This document shows positions 44,932 to 53,584 of a DNA stretch of 64,000 nucleotides, piece by piece. The position numbers and the translations under genes were made by a program. The notes beneath the pieces are model-generated. The model did not search any database, had not been told where the DNA came from, and was given only the letters and a program-made list of their open reading frames with translations. Positions within the stretch are counted from its first letter, which is position 1, and every line of letters begins with the position of its first letter. Source of the stretch: Oscillatoria sp. SIO1A7 (GTDB lineage: Bacteria > Cyanobacteriota > Cyanobacteriia > Cyanobacteriales > Laspinemataceae); contig JAAHFN010000004.1 of NCBI GenBank assembly GCA_010672965.1, positions 170,199-234,198 on the forward strand, in the 5' to 3' direction.

Positions 44932-45729
44932 TTAAGCCACTTCCGTGATGCTAATAATCGTCGCGCCCTTACGCTGAATTTGCTGGATTGTCGGCGTCAT
45001 CTTGCCGCCAGAAACGACATACTCAATCTTGCTACGCCGCATCCGACCGCTCGTACCCCGCTTAGCCACAATTTTGAAAGTTTTTTCCGTAGCGTCGGCA
45101 TAACCGCTCAGACGTCCGCCGGAAAGGGGTGGTGTAATTTTAGAAGAGCTATTGCAGGCCACAGCTTCAACTAGATTAGAACTCTTAGTTCCGCTGTCGA
45201 TTTCAGCCGGACCCCGAAATAGGGAAAACATCCGATTGTAAACCACCTGCTTTTGACCCACTTGGCTGCTCGCGCCGCGATAGTAAGGCACAATGTTTTG
45301 GCCGAAGCTGGAGTGATACTCTTCGCTGTAGATGTAAGAGTCAATCTCCGCCTCGTAGCCCTGCTCGATGCAGGTGCGGATATGTTCGGAGATTTCTTCT
45401 TGGCTCTCGGGAGCGCGACCTAGCAAATGCTTGAAATTCAGCTCTACGAAGCGATAGGGGGCAGAACTTTCAAAAAAGCGGGCGCGATAGAAATCGGACT
45501 GAGCCACAGCGCGGACAAACTCCTGCACTGTGAAGCTGCCGTCTAAAAACTGCGACTCCGCAGATACCAGCCTTTCGCTGTCCATAACATGGGCATTGCC
45601 CAACACTTGCCGATATACCGCCTTGATTACAGCGGCCAAATCCTCGGGAGTGCTGGTCGGCCATACTTCTAACGGCGGCCCCGAAAAGGCATCTATCCCG
45701 AATTTGACTGCGGGAGCTGTGCTTATCAT
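44932..45729 (-). CDS. cpeD: Phycoerythrin rod linker CpeD
   Basis: 265 residues: Pfam00427 domain (about 15-165; [51 protein letters not shown]) and C-terminal CpcD domain (about 205-265; KTFKIVAKRGTSG, IEYVVSGGKMTPTIQQIQ). The N-terminus with AFSGPPLEVWPTS fits CpeD. It connects phycoerythrin hexamers. AGGAG precedes the ATG. It lies 130 bases after cpeC. Confidence 0.88.
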   Translation of the reverse strand: MISTAPAVKFGIDAFSGPPLEVWPTSTPEDLAAVIKAVYRQVLGNAHVMDSERLVSAESQFLDGSFTVQEFVRAVAQSDFYRARFFESSAPYRFVELNFKHLLGRAPESQEEISEHIRTCIEQGYEAEIDSYIYSEEYHSSFGQNIVPYYRGASSQVGQKQVVYNRMFSLFRGPAEIDSGTKSSNLVEAVACNSSSKITPPLSGGRLSGYADATEKTFKIVAKRGTSGRMRRSKIEYVVSGGKMTPTIQQIQRKGATIISITEVA

Positions 45730-45859
45730 CTAAATTTCTCCTTATTTTTTGAACTGGAAGTAAAAAACCATCCGTTCTAGAGCCTAGAGGCTGGAGGCTA
45801 ACCCTAGAAACGCTTCCGGTTCTAACCCCTCAGTCCCCAGTCCCCAGTCACGGTATTAT

Positions 45860-46729
45860 TTAGTCAACTGCCGTAACGCTGGCAATTACGCCGCCCTGTT
45901 GGTGAATCCGCTGGTACTCCTTCGAGAGTTGGTCGAAGGGAACCAGATACACCTTGTTGCTACGACGGAATTTGGAAATGCGATTGACCACTTTCGAGCT
46001 GTAGCCAGTGACTTCGATGCGATACACTTTGCCTTCCTCGCTGGCACCGACCCCATGCCGAGTCCGAGAACCCAGGGCTGGCTCTTGGAAAGACCAACCT
46101 GGAGATCCGCCGGAGGGAGCCACTACTGGAGTCGGGATTTCCTGAATTGCCAACTTATTCAGGCGAGGCCGATTCCCAGACAAGTTGCCTTTCAGGTCGC
46201 TGCTGGAAGCACCGCGCAAGAGTTCAAAGATATGGGTAAAGCCAACCATTGTTTTGCCCGGTTGGGTTTTGTAGCCTCGGATGAAGGGTACGGTGTATTC
46301 CCCATAGGTTTCTTGATATTCATCGCTATCGACATAGGAATCAATATCAGCCTCGAAACCTTCTTCATCGAGGGTTGTGCTGTGGCCCCTCATCTCTTCT
46401 AGGCCGTCGGGAGTGCGGCCGAGAAAATGCTTGAAATTCAACTCAATAAAGCGATAGCGGGCGCAGCTATCAAAAAACCGCGAGCGGTACAGCTCCGATT
46501 TCCCGACTTGACGCACAAACTCGCGAACGCTAATTTCGCCTCGCTTGAGCTGGGATTCCGGTACTGGGAGCCGTTCGCTTTCCATTACATAGGCATTGCC
46601 CAAGACTTGCCGATAGACCGCCCGAATTACGGTTTCGACTTCTTCTTCCGATCGCCCCGGCCACAATTCTATCGGCTCCGTGTCCTCAAATAGAGCAACA
46701 CCCAACTGCGATGCTGGTCCAAAAACCAT
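45860..46729 (-). CDS. cpeC: Phycoerythrin rod linker CpeC
   Basis: 289 residues with the CpeC signature start MVFGPASQLGVALFEDTEPI, Pfam00427 domain (about 20-180; ELNFKHFLGRTPDGLEEM, GASSSDLKGNLSGN) and C-terminal CpcD domain (about 228-289; KVYRIEVTGYSSKVV, KFRRSNKVYLVPFDQL, QQGGVIASVT). CpeC links phycoerythrin to the phycocyanin-proximal rod part. It heads the cpeC-D-E-S-T-R order. AGGAGAC lies 12 bases before the ATG. Confidence 0.95.
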   Translation of the reverse strand: MVFGPASQLGVALFEDTEPIELWPGRSEEEVETVIRAVYRQVLGNAYVMESERLPVPESQLKRGEISVREFVRQVGKSELYRSRFFDSCARYRFIELNFKHFLGRTPDGLEEMRGHSTTLDEEGFEADIDSYVDSDEYQETYGEYTVPFIRGYKTQPGKTMVGFTHIFELLRGASSSDLKGNLSGNRPRLNKLAIQEIPTPVVAPSGGSPGWSFQEPALGSRTRHGVGASEEGKVYRIEVTGYSSKVVNRISKFRRSNKVYLVPFDQLSKEYQRIHQQGGVIASVTAVD

Positions 46730-47115
46730 TAAAACCGTCTCCTATATATGCCAACAAATTTGCTGAGAAGGAATGTATCAGTATGTTACAAACCTTAAGT
46801 TTTTTAGTTATCGCGCCAGCCCTATACCCTCAAAAAGGGTCAATCTGGGCTTATTTCCTCATTTTTCTACATTCCTGCATCTTTTAAGCGCCGCTCTGGC
46901 AACTTTCTTTGTGAAGAATTGTTAATTTAGGTAGCGCTCCTTCCAGCCAAGTTTCTCATAAAAGCTCAGCTAGGGTATGGGGTGTAGGGTGTGGGGTGTA
47001 GGGTGTGTAGGGTGTAACATGACAGGAGCAATGGCGTTTTTCCCCTCTCTCTCCTTACTCTCTACTCTTCCCCTACGCCCTACACCCCACACCCTACACC
47101 CTCTCTAGAGGCTCT
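46730..47115. repeat. cpcL-cpeC gap
   Basis: The first 90 bases should hold the cpeC promoter (TTGTAACATACTGATACATT as read leftwards near 46790), but no firm hexamer pair is seen. Bases 46975-47100 are GGTGTAG/GGTGTGG units mirrored by CCTACACC units. CTCTCTAGAGG and CTCTCTAGAGAG at 47101-47124 overlap the cpcL stop and can form a hairpin that may end cpcL transcripts. Confidence 0.6.
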
Positions 47116-47868
47116 CTAGAGAGAGATAATGCCCCAGGCTGCTAGGGCTACGGCTGCGGTCCCGGCTAGCAAGAGAGCGCCACCGCCATAAGCGATCGCC
47201 GCCCCAACCAGACGAACTGCTTTCGGATAAGGAGGCTTCTGCCAATCCCAGAGATATTGCGGTACTGCTCCTTTTCCTTGGAAATAGCCCAGTTCTTCCA
47301 GTTGTTGGCGATAATCTGCTCCATAGCGAGGCATGCGAGCAAAAGGCAATTCTCCTACTGCTTGTTGGGGCAAAATCCGCCGCCGCTGGTAGGGAACTGT
47401 GTCATCGCCAAAGTTGCTGATATATTCCTCGCTATTTAGCAAAGCATCAATAAACCCTTGCAGACCTTTGGTTGCTAAAACAATTGACCAAGCGTATTGC
47501 TCGCGATCGCCATAAACTTCCCGTCCCAAGATACGCTGCACGCACATCCGCACGAATCTGTAGTTATTGCTCGGATCGTAATTGCGGGAGCGAAAGGTCT
47601 CGGAAACCGCTAAACCGCGAATGAAGTCTCGCACAGTAATTTGGCCAAACCGGAGCTGAGATTCCAAGGGCTTTTGGCGATTGCTCGCTAGTATTTGTTG
47701 CTCGTTAAAAATCTGACGATAGGCAGACCAAATCAATTGATCCATTTCCGAGTCCGAGAGCAGGTTCTCAGCCGAGTAAATCCTGGGCTGCTCTTCTCCG
47801 GGAACTTCATACCCGATTACCCGCTGATTTTGCGTGGAAGGTGCATACTCCAGCAAAGTAATTGACAT
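47116..47868 (-). CDS. cpcL: CpcL-type membrane rod linker
   Basis: 250 residues. The N-terminal Pfam00427 domain is of the CpcG kind ([66 protein letters not shown]). The C-terminus is a hydrophobic helix (about residues 217-250; [20 protein letters not shown]), which defines CpcL (CpcG2) and replaces the core-binding tail of CpcG1. CpcL-rods lack a core and pass energy mainly to photosystem I. AGGAGG precedes the ATG. Its place upstream of cpeC is unusual, since cpcG genes normally follow cpc operons. Confidence 0.92.
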   Translation of the reverse strand: MSITLLEYAPSTQNQRVIGYEVPGEEQPRIYSAENLLSDSEMDQLIWSAYRQIFNEQQILASNRQKPLESQLRFGQITVRDFIRGLAVSETFRSRNYDPSNNYRFVRMCVQRILGREVYGDREQYAWSIVLATKGLQGFIDALLNSEEYISNFGDDTVPYQRRRILPQQAVGELPFARMPRYGADYRQQLEELGYFQGKGAVPQYLWDWQKPPYPKAVRLVGAAIAYGGGALLLAGTAAVALAAWGIISL

Positions 47869-48639
47869 CTAATCTATCCTCCTGAATCTTCTAAGTAATT
47901 GAGTCGGATTGGCGTGCTACTCCCCATAACTGCGATGGAGCAAGCAAAGCCACTACGGAGGTTGCTGAGGTAGAAATTTTTTAGTCTAGGGAATTGAGGA
48001 GAGTAAATTTAGGGATTGCCAAATAAATATTTTTCCCTCTCGGCACCGGACAGGACAAGGAGACAAGGGTACTGGGAGACCAGTAAAAGAGGGTTTTTGA
48101 GTTTTGAGTTTTAAATTTTCAATTAAAGAATTCCAACTCAAAACTCAAAACTTAAAACTTAAAACTTAAAACTCCCCAAACCCCAAACCCCAAACCCCAC
48201 ACCCTACACCCTAGACTAAACCCCAGCCCTTTTGAGTAGATTTGCTTAAGTAGTAGCTCAGTCTCAGCTTATAGAATCAATGAGAGCCTATTCTAGTTTT
48301 GTCAAGAGTTGTAATATAATTTAATATTTTTGTAACAAATAGTTACATATAGGAGCGGGGCAAAGAGGAAATTGGGGCGGGTTTTAATTTCGGCTTCATT
48401 TTTGGTAGCGCCGGGAATTGCAGGGGCGGCTCGCCCTATGCCCTCCTCGGGGCAGGCTTCGCCTTCGGTACGGTACGGCTTTGCAAAATAAGGAGGGTCG
48501 TTGTAGGATATAGAAAAAGCAAGGAGGTCCTCGCCCAGACATAAGGTAGCAAATAGGCTAGTTGGCGCGATCGCTGCGATCGCCTGACAGCTAACTGCTT
48601 ACTGCTATAAAAACTGGGTATTTTCTCCCAAAGGAAATC
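47869..48639. repeat. Upstream region of cpcL
   Basis: Bases 48095-48205 are TTTTGAG, CAAAACT and CCCCAAA heptamer runs. Bases 48410-48600 contain degenerate GCAGGCTTCGCC and GCTGCGATCGCC repeats. The first 80 bases past 47869 should hold the cpcL promoter, but none is clear. No gene is seen. Confidence 0.55.
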
Positions 48640-48768
48640 CACCCGCTGCTGCGATACTGTCAAGTCGTCAGCGGGAGGGGTGGGTTATCTTCCCCCCCGG
48701 CTATTGGAGGCGTGCCAATGGACTTGTTGCCCGCGAGTCCAAGGCTACCCCTAGTGGCCGGGTTTTTT
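48640..48768 (+). ncRNA. Candidate structured RNA with terminator
   Basis: CCCGCTG/CAGCGGG (48647-48678 area) forms a first hairpin. CCCGGC (48696-48701) pairs with GCCGGG (48757-48762), enclosing TTGG/CCAA and GACT/AGTC hairpins, and TTTTTT follows at 48763-48768. The result is a branched fold ending like an intrinsic terminator. No gene overlaps it convincingly. I cannot match it to a known family. Confidence 0.4.
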
Positions 48769-48770
48769 AA

Positions 48771-48862
48771 GGGAGTAAGATCTTTTGAGTGAAAACACCT
48801 CCTTGCTAAGGTTTACTATCTCTCTTCTCCGAAGGGTCACGGTTAGCAGCCGTGGCCCTTAT
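48771..48862 (+). ncRNA. Candidate small RNA, copy 1
   Basis: GGGAG, then TTTTGAGTGAAAACACCTCC (48783-48802), CCTTGCTAAGG hairpin, and a terminator stem GGGTCACGG/CCGTGGCCC (48834-48858) followed by TTATTT. The TTTTG-GTGAAAAC-CCTCCTTG core recurs at 49048-49071 with different flanks, so it looks conserved rather than recently copied. A relation to the cyanobacterial Yfr2/Cyano-1 type is possible but unproven. Confidence 0.45.
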
Positions 48863-48971
48863 TTATGCTCCTTTTAGGAAGCTATAAAAGCATATTAGCA
48901 CCTTTTTGCTCGAATTTCAACATTGGGGGCAGAAATTTTTTTTACTTTCTGGAGCTTTTGCACTTTCTGCA

Positions 48972-49000
48972 CCTGTTGTATAGCCTAATGTTACAACAGG
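48972..49000. promoter_or_regulatory. 9-bp inverted repeat
   Basis: CCTGTTGTA (48972-48980) and TACAACAGG (48992-49000) form a perfect inverted repeat with an 11-base A/T-rich centre. It lies just before the second RNA-like element. It could be an operator for a dimeric regulator or a hairpin. Confidence 0.45.
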
Positions 49001-49037
49001 TCAGCTCGCCAGGGCCAAGGGGGAGCATTTCAATTGA

Positions 49038-49120
49038 GGGAGAAAATTTTTGGGGTGAAAACTCCTCCTTGTTAGGCGTTTAAGTGACTTTTGGCTGAAA
49101 GAGCCGTTGACCCCTAAAGG
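49038..49120 (+). ncRNA. Candidate small RNA, copy 2
   Basis: GGGAG (49038-49042), then TTTTTGGGGTGAAAACTCCT (49047-49066), CCTTGTTAGG, and GGCT/AGCC (49093-49104). It parallels 48771-48862 in order and spacing but differs at many positions outside the core. The end may lie at 49115-49140, where a GAGCTC stretch is followed by TTTT. Confidence 0.4.
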
Positions 49121-49228
49121 TGGTATTTGGACGAGCTCTTTTGCGTAGGTCCTGTGACAGCTAACCGCTTACTGCTGACCGCTTACTGCTATGTTCCCTG
49201 GCAGGCGCATTAGATATGGTAGGCTAGC

Positions 49229-50902
49229 GTGATGCTGGAATGTTTGTGTTACAGGGTCGGTCATGCAGATGAGGGAGTCTGCTTGCTGGTACAAATGGGT
49301 CCCTACAGGATTCTGCTGGACTGCGGTTTAGAAGATATCTCCCCAATGCAGGCTTCCATTAATAAAAAAAATCCCCTACCGGCTGATTTAGTGTTGATCT
49401 GTCATGCCCATGCGGATCATGCCCGGGGTTTGCTGGCGCTCCATCGAGCTTTTCCTCAATTACCCATTTATGCTAGCGAGGTGACAACCCAGCTATTGCC
49501 CCTCAATTGGCCGGGAATTGACCGAGACCAGTTGCCCTGGTGTCAGGCTCTGCCTTGGCAAAAGCCAATCGAATTCCTCGATGGCCTGACTGCCGAGTTA
49601 TTCCCAGCGGGTCATTTGCCTGGAGCCGCTGCGGTATTGCTCACCTATAGACCGCCCCCCAGTTCCGGGAAGCCCCCAAGACCTTACACGGTGTTTTATA
49701 CGGGTGATTTTTTCCTGTCGAATTCCCGTTTGGTGGATGGATTGCCTCTGGAAGAGCTGCGAGGTTTGCAGCCAGACGTACTGATTGTAGAAGGGAGTTA
49801 CGGAACTTCTCGATTGCAGCGGCGGCGATCGCTGGAAAACGAATTAGCAGAAAGAATACATGGGGCGATCGGCCTTGGCTACTCCGTGCTGCTACTCACA
49901 CCCCCCCTCGGTCTGGCTCAAGAGTTGCTCATGTTGCTGCGCTCTCATCACCAATTCACGGGTCGAGACTTGGATATCTGGGTCGATGGCAGCGTTGCTA
50001 GGGGTTGCGATATTTATTTGAATATTATTCCGCAGTTACCTAACTCGGTTCAGAACTTCGCCAAACATCAACCGCTTTTTTGGGACGAACGGGTGCGTCC
50101 CCGGATGCGTCGTTTTAGTTCGGAAAATCCTGATTGGAAAGCGGCAGCTCCAAGTATTGTTATCGCAGACGAAACTGCCGATTTTAATACTTATTGCCAA
50201 ACGGGTTCCGATTCTTGGTTAGTCTTGCTGCCAGAAAAACCGGGGTTTCCACAGCCTGGGGAAAGTAGCGATCGCAGTACCAAGGGCGATCGCTTGCTTG
50301 TTGAAACTTATCTCCTGGCCGAACATTCTGATGGTTCCGGCACTACCCAACTGGTTCACAATCTGCGCCCCCAGCATATTATTTTTGTCCACGGCTCCCC
50401 CACCTATTTAGCCGATTTGGCCAACTTGGAAGAACTGCGCAACCGCTATCACCTACATACCCCAAAAGCCGGAACCCATGTCGATCTGCCCGTTGACGAT
50501 ACATTATTGATGCAGCCGTCTGTGCGGGATACTAGCTATCAAGGGGAACTGACAGAAGATAGCGGTAATGCGATCGTTGTGCTGCCTGAAGATCTCAGCC
50601 GCGATCCGCGCTGGCAAAACTTTGCCGACACTGGTTTAGTGGTCGCCCGCTGGCAAGGCAAGGAATTGGTTTTGCGAGGTTTGTCCCAACGAGAATTGCT
50701 CGGTCGCAGCAGCGATGCCAAAGTGCCGCCGGGAGTAGATTGCTGCGGCAACTGCCTGTATTATCGCGGCCAACGTTGCTGGAACCAAGCTTCGCCGCTT
50801 TTTGGCTTTAAGGTCACTCCCGATGGTTACTGTCCTGTTTTTGAAGCGATTGAGCGTTTTGGTTCTACAGAGAATTTGAATGAAGACTTTTTTGAGGAAT
50901 AA
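49229..50902 (+). CDS. Metallo-beta-lactamase (beta-CASP-like) protein
   Basis: The 557-residue protein has the metal site HAHADHA (about residue 69), GHLPGAA (about 134), a TGDF aspartate (about 162) and later histidines in LLAEHSDGSG and FVHGSP (about 370 and 390), in the order of beta-CASP nucleases. A C-terminal cysteine set CCGNCLYY...CW...YC (about 507-533) could bind zinc. The likely role is RNA processing or cleavage; the exact substrate is unknown. The ATG at 49229 is close behind TATGGT, suggesting a short leader. Confidence 0.85.
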   Translation: MMLECLCYRVGHADEGVCLLVQMGPYRILLDCGLEDISPMQASINKKNPLPADLVLICHAHADHARGLLALHRAFPQLPIYASEVTTQLLPLNWPGIDRDQLPWCQALPWQKPIEFLDGLTAELFPAGHLPGAAAVLLTYRPPPSSGKPPRPYTVFYTGDFFLSNSRLVDGLPLEELRGLQPDVLIVEGSYGTSRLQRRRSLENELAERIHGAIGLGYSVLLLTPPLGLAQELLMLLRSHHQFTGRDLDIWVDGSVARGCDIYLNIIPQLPNSVQNFAKHQPLFWDERVRPRMRRFSSENPDWKAAAPSIVIADETADFNTYCQTGSDSWLVLLPEKPGFPQPGESSDRSTKGDRLLVETYLLAEHSDGSGTTQLVHNLRPQHIIFVHGSPTYLADLANLEELRNRYHLHTPKAGTHVDLPVDDTLLMQPSVRDTSYQGELTEDSGNAIVVLPEDLSRDPRWQNFADTGLVVARWQGKELVLRGLSQRELLGRSSDAKVPPGVDCCGNCLYYRGQRCWNQASPLFGFKVTPDGYCPVFEAIERFGSTENLNEDFFEE

Positions 50903-51140
50903 GATTTAAGATTTAAGTTTTGAGTTCTTAGCTTGTGAGTTCTTAGCTTGTGACTTTTAAGGCTGAAATTTCAAGAGTTAAGTTAATATAGACATTCTCG
51001 AATATACCTGTCCTATTTTTAACTTTATTCACCACCAGTTTTCCAGCCATTTCGCATTTTTATGCTAATTTGAGAAACGCTATAAATTTTAACTTAAAAC
51101 TCAAAACTTAAACCTCAAAACTTAAACCTCAAAAACATGA
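50903..51140. repeat. Gap with heptamers and half family A end
   Basis: AGTTCTTAGCTTGTG is repeated at 50930-50955. AATTTGAGAAACGCTATAAA at 51067-51086 matches one end of a family A element with no partner, so a solo end. ACTTAAACCTCAAA repeats lie before the neighbouring stop. No gene is seen. Confidence 0.6.
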
Positions 51141-51452
51141 CTAATCGCGATCGGATTCTGGAGAATGCTTGGGAATTTGCTCCGCTTCGGGGCATTCTTC
51201 TGCAGTAAGGAGTTCAAAATTGCCCTTAGGTACCGAGGCTAGCTTTTGGCTAATCGAACCAATACTTTCGAGGCGAATTAATTCTTCCCAAGAAGAGATT
51301 TCCTCCTCTTCGTCGATTTCGTAGCGGATGGTTACTAAGTCTCCTTCTATGTCAAGGATGCGAACGCCCTCAATCCAATGTTGCCGATCCCGCAAGAAAA
51401 TAGAGACCTCACGACCATCGCAACAAAGTTGATATATCTTGCGGTGTAGCAT
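51141..51452 (-). CDS. Conserved small cyanobacterial protein
   Basis: This 103-residue acidic protein starts MLHRKIYQLCCDGREVSIFL and continues DRQHWIEGVRILDIEGDLVT, a compact beta-rich domain, with EEEEISSWEELIRLESIGSI (ends quoted) and an acidic tail. I recognise it as a widespread cyanobacterial family of unknown function but cannot recall a firm family number. No membrane segment is present, and neighbours give no clue. Confidence 0.75.
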   Translation of the reverse strand: MLHRKIYQLCCDGREVSIFLRDRQHWIEGVRILDIEGDLVTIRYEIDEEEEISSWEELIRLESIGSISQKLASVPKGNFELLTAEECPEAEQIPKHSPESDRD

Positions 51453-52257
51453 AGGTGGCTTCTCCCGACCGGGTAAATCTTCAATTTGTGGTTTTTTTCA
51501 AAAAATATAGCTTTGAGCGGGGCAGCGGCGAGCAAAAAGGAGCCGCGTTGGGCTAGCTCGCTATCGGGCAGGCTTTAAGCTAAAGGTACCGCGCCCAAGG
51601 CACCCTAAAGCTAGGGTTTGGGGTGTAGGGTGTAGGGTGTAGGGAAACTTCATGCTATTTTACCGTTCGCGTTGGCCAGCGCCTGCGCGCAAGCGCAAGA
51701 GCGTCTCCGTAAGGAGAATCTCTGTCGGAGGCCCAAAATTATACACTAACGGAGGTTTCGAGTTTCAAGCGGTAACGATCCATTGGTCGTCAAAACGCAG
51801 AAATTGCCCCCAAAATCAACACCCTACCCTAAAGCTCTCTCACTTTTATTTATACCGAACTTAGGCACGATCGCTATTTGTGGAACGCGCAGCGCTAGAC
51901 TCTTGTGCATTCAGACTATTCTGCATCCAGACTATTCTGCATATACTCTTAGAGTTGACAAGCAAGCGTAAGTTATTTTATAGGTATCGCTCTAGGCACC
52001 TTGCATCTCCCTGGCATTTAGTATCGGCGATCGCAATCGCCATATAAAGAACCGAATACAAAGAACCAAACGCAAAGAACCGAATACTCTTCGCCAGTCG
52101 AGCGGGGCTGCTGTTCTTGGGAAACCGCAGGGCGTGCCTGACAGCGAATCGCAAAGGGGCGCAAAGGGCCAATATATAACAAGCTAATGACTGACCGCTC
52201 TTAACAAAAAAATACTAAGTAAGGGATAGAGCAATAAGATTAAATTGGATTACAGAT
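51453..52257. repeat. Long gap, no gene recognised
   Basis: GTGTAGG heptamers lie at 51617-51642. CAGACTATTCTGCAT occurs in tandem at 51916-51945. AAGAACCGAATAC/AAGAACCAAACGC units lie at 52048-52085. Short open frames exist but show no family features. Confidence 0.55.
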
Positions 52258-53142
52258 TTATTTTAGCGATTTTTGGCCTGATGAGGATGGGTCGCAGTCA
52301 GTTTTTTTTAAGAATTGAGGGCGAGAGAGCTGGGTTTGTTGGAGCAGTTCCTTCAAGGCGGCCCAATCTTCTCGCTTAATGTAGTCGATCGAGCGATCGA
52401 TCTGTTGCCGGTAGGCATCCAGAGCGCGGAGCAATTCTTGGCGGTTGTATTGGGCCATCATAACCCCTAATTCTGGATTGCCGCCACCAACTCTACTGGT
52501 ATCTCGAAAGCCGCTACTAGCTAGTTGTTTGGCCAGAGCGATCGCCGCCTCGTCGGATTCTTGCATACAGGTTTCTATCAAGCTAGCGCTCGTCATAACA
52601 GGTAGGTGAGAAATCAGGGCTACGGCTCGGTCGTGGAGGGAGGGGCTGCACTTTATTATTTTGGCAGAAAGACTTCGCGCTATTTCTTCAATTACCTCGG
52701 AGGCATCCTCGGGAGTTGTTTGGGTCGTTGCGATCGCATAAGGCCGACCGACAAATAAATTATTTTGAGCTGCCTCAATCCCTGATTCGGCGGAGCCTGC
52801 CATCGGATGGCCGGGAACAAAATTATGCCATAGGTCCTTGACTGCTGTCACCACTAGCATTTTCACAGAGCCGACATCGGTTATGATGGCGCTAGGGGAC
52901 AGATGGGTTTTGAGCTGAAGGATTGTAGGAGCGATCGCTTCTATCGGGGTGCAAACAAACACCACCTCTGCCCTTGCCATCAGGGCGATATCTACGCTAG
53001 CGTCATCTACAGCACCGCGCTCAATAGCCCGGCGGCAAGTTTGTTGGCTACGAGAGACCCCCAAAACTTGGTGCCCGAGGGAGCGTAAATCCAACCCCAA
53101 GGAGCCGCCAATAAGCCCAAGCCCGACAATACCAATTTTCAT
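52258..53142 (-). CDS. tyrA: Arogenate/prephenate dehydrogenase
   Basis: The 294-residue TyrA makes tyrosine from arogenate (or 4-hydroxyphenylpyruvate from prephenate). The Rossmann motif GIVGLGLIGGSLG is at the start, VFVCTPIEAI at about 62, ITDVGSVK at about 88, the catalytic histidine in PGHPMAGSAESG (about 112) and SHLPVMTSA (about 190). Cyanobacterial enzymes mostly use arogenate and NADP. It is a single gene. The C-terminal serine/lysine tail is extra. Confidence 0.95.
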   Translation of the reverse strand: MKIGIVGLGLIGGSLGLDLRSLGHQVLGVSRSQQTCRRAIERGAVDDASVDIALMARAEVVFVCTPIEAIAPTILQLKTHLSPSAIITDVGSVKMLVVTAVKDLWHNFVPGHPMAGSAESGIEAAQNNLFVGRPYAIATTQTTPEDASEVIEEIARSLSAKIIKCSPSLHDRAVALISHLPVMTSASLIETCMQESDEAAIALAKQLASSGFRDTSRVGGGNPELGVMMAQYNRQELLRALDAYRQQIDRSIDYIKREDWAALKELLQQTQLSRPQFLKKTDCDPSSSGQKSLK

Positions 53143-53584
53143 GTGCTATCAAAAAAACGAACAATGTTCCCCTACTGAAATTGAGATTAGTACATCGCGA
53201 ACGAGTCTTGTTTGTCCGACCTCAACATCTCTAACATTGTTTTGGCTGTTGAAAAGCAATTGATTAATTCTGCTACATCCCGATTCCCGTGCTGTTTCGC
53301 AGGATATAGATCTCTATGGATGCGGCCTGCATGCATTGGCGGAGGAGGGGCTGAATGGTCCGTCCTGGAGTCAAGGATTTCATCGTATTAAGTATAGATG
53401 CCTTTTATTCTGCCAATACAATTTGGTTTTCTTTCAGTATTGCCGCCGTGTATTGCTGATTGCCAATAATAGACTAAGTAATGAGGTTAAACTATCTGGG
53501 AAAGGCCACAAAACGCTAGCATGGTAGTGCCCAGTCCTCTGTCAAGTAAAGGTCAACAAATAAAGATGGTTCCAGGGTGCCCGA
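53143..53584. other. Divergent intergenic region
   Basis: The region separates leftward tyrA from the rightward pentapeptide gene, so both promoters should be here. TTGACC/TTGATT pieces are seen, but no convincing pair. The stretch 53336-53527 is open but shows no family features. No repeats of note. Confidence 0.45.
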
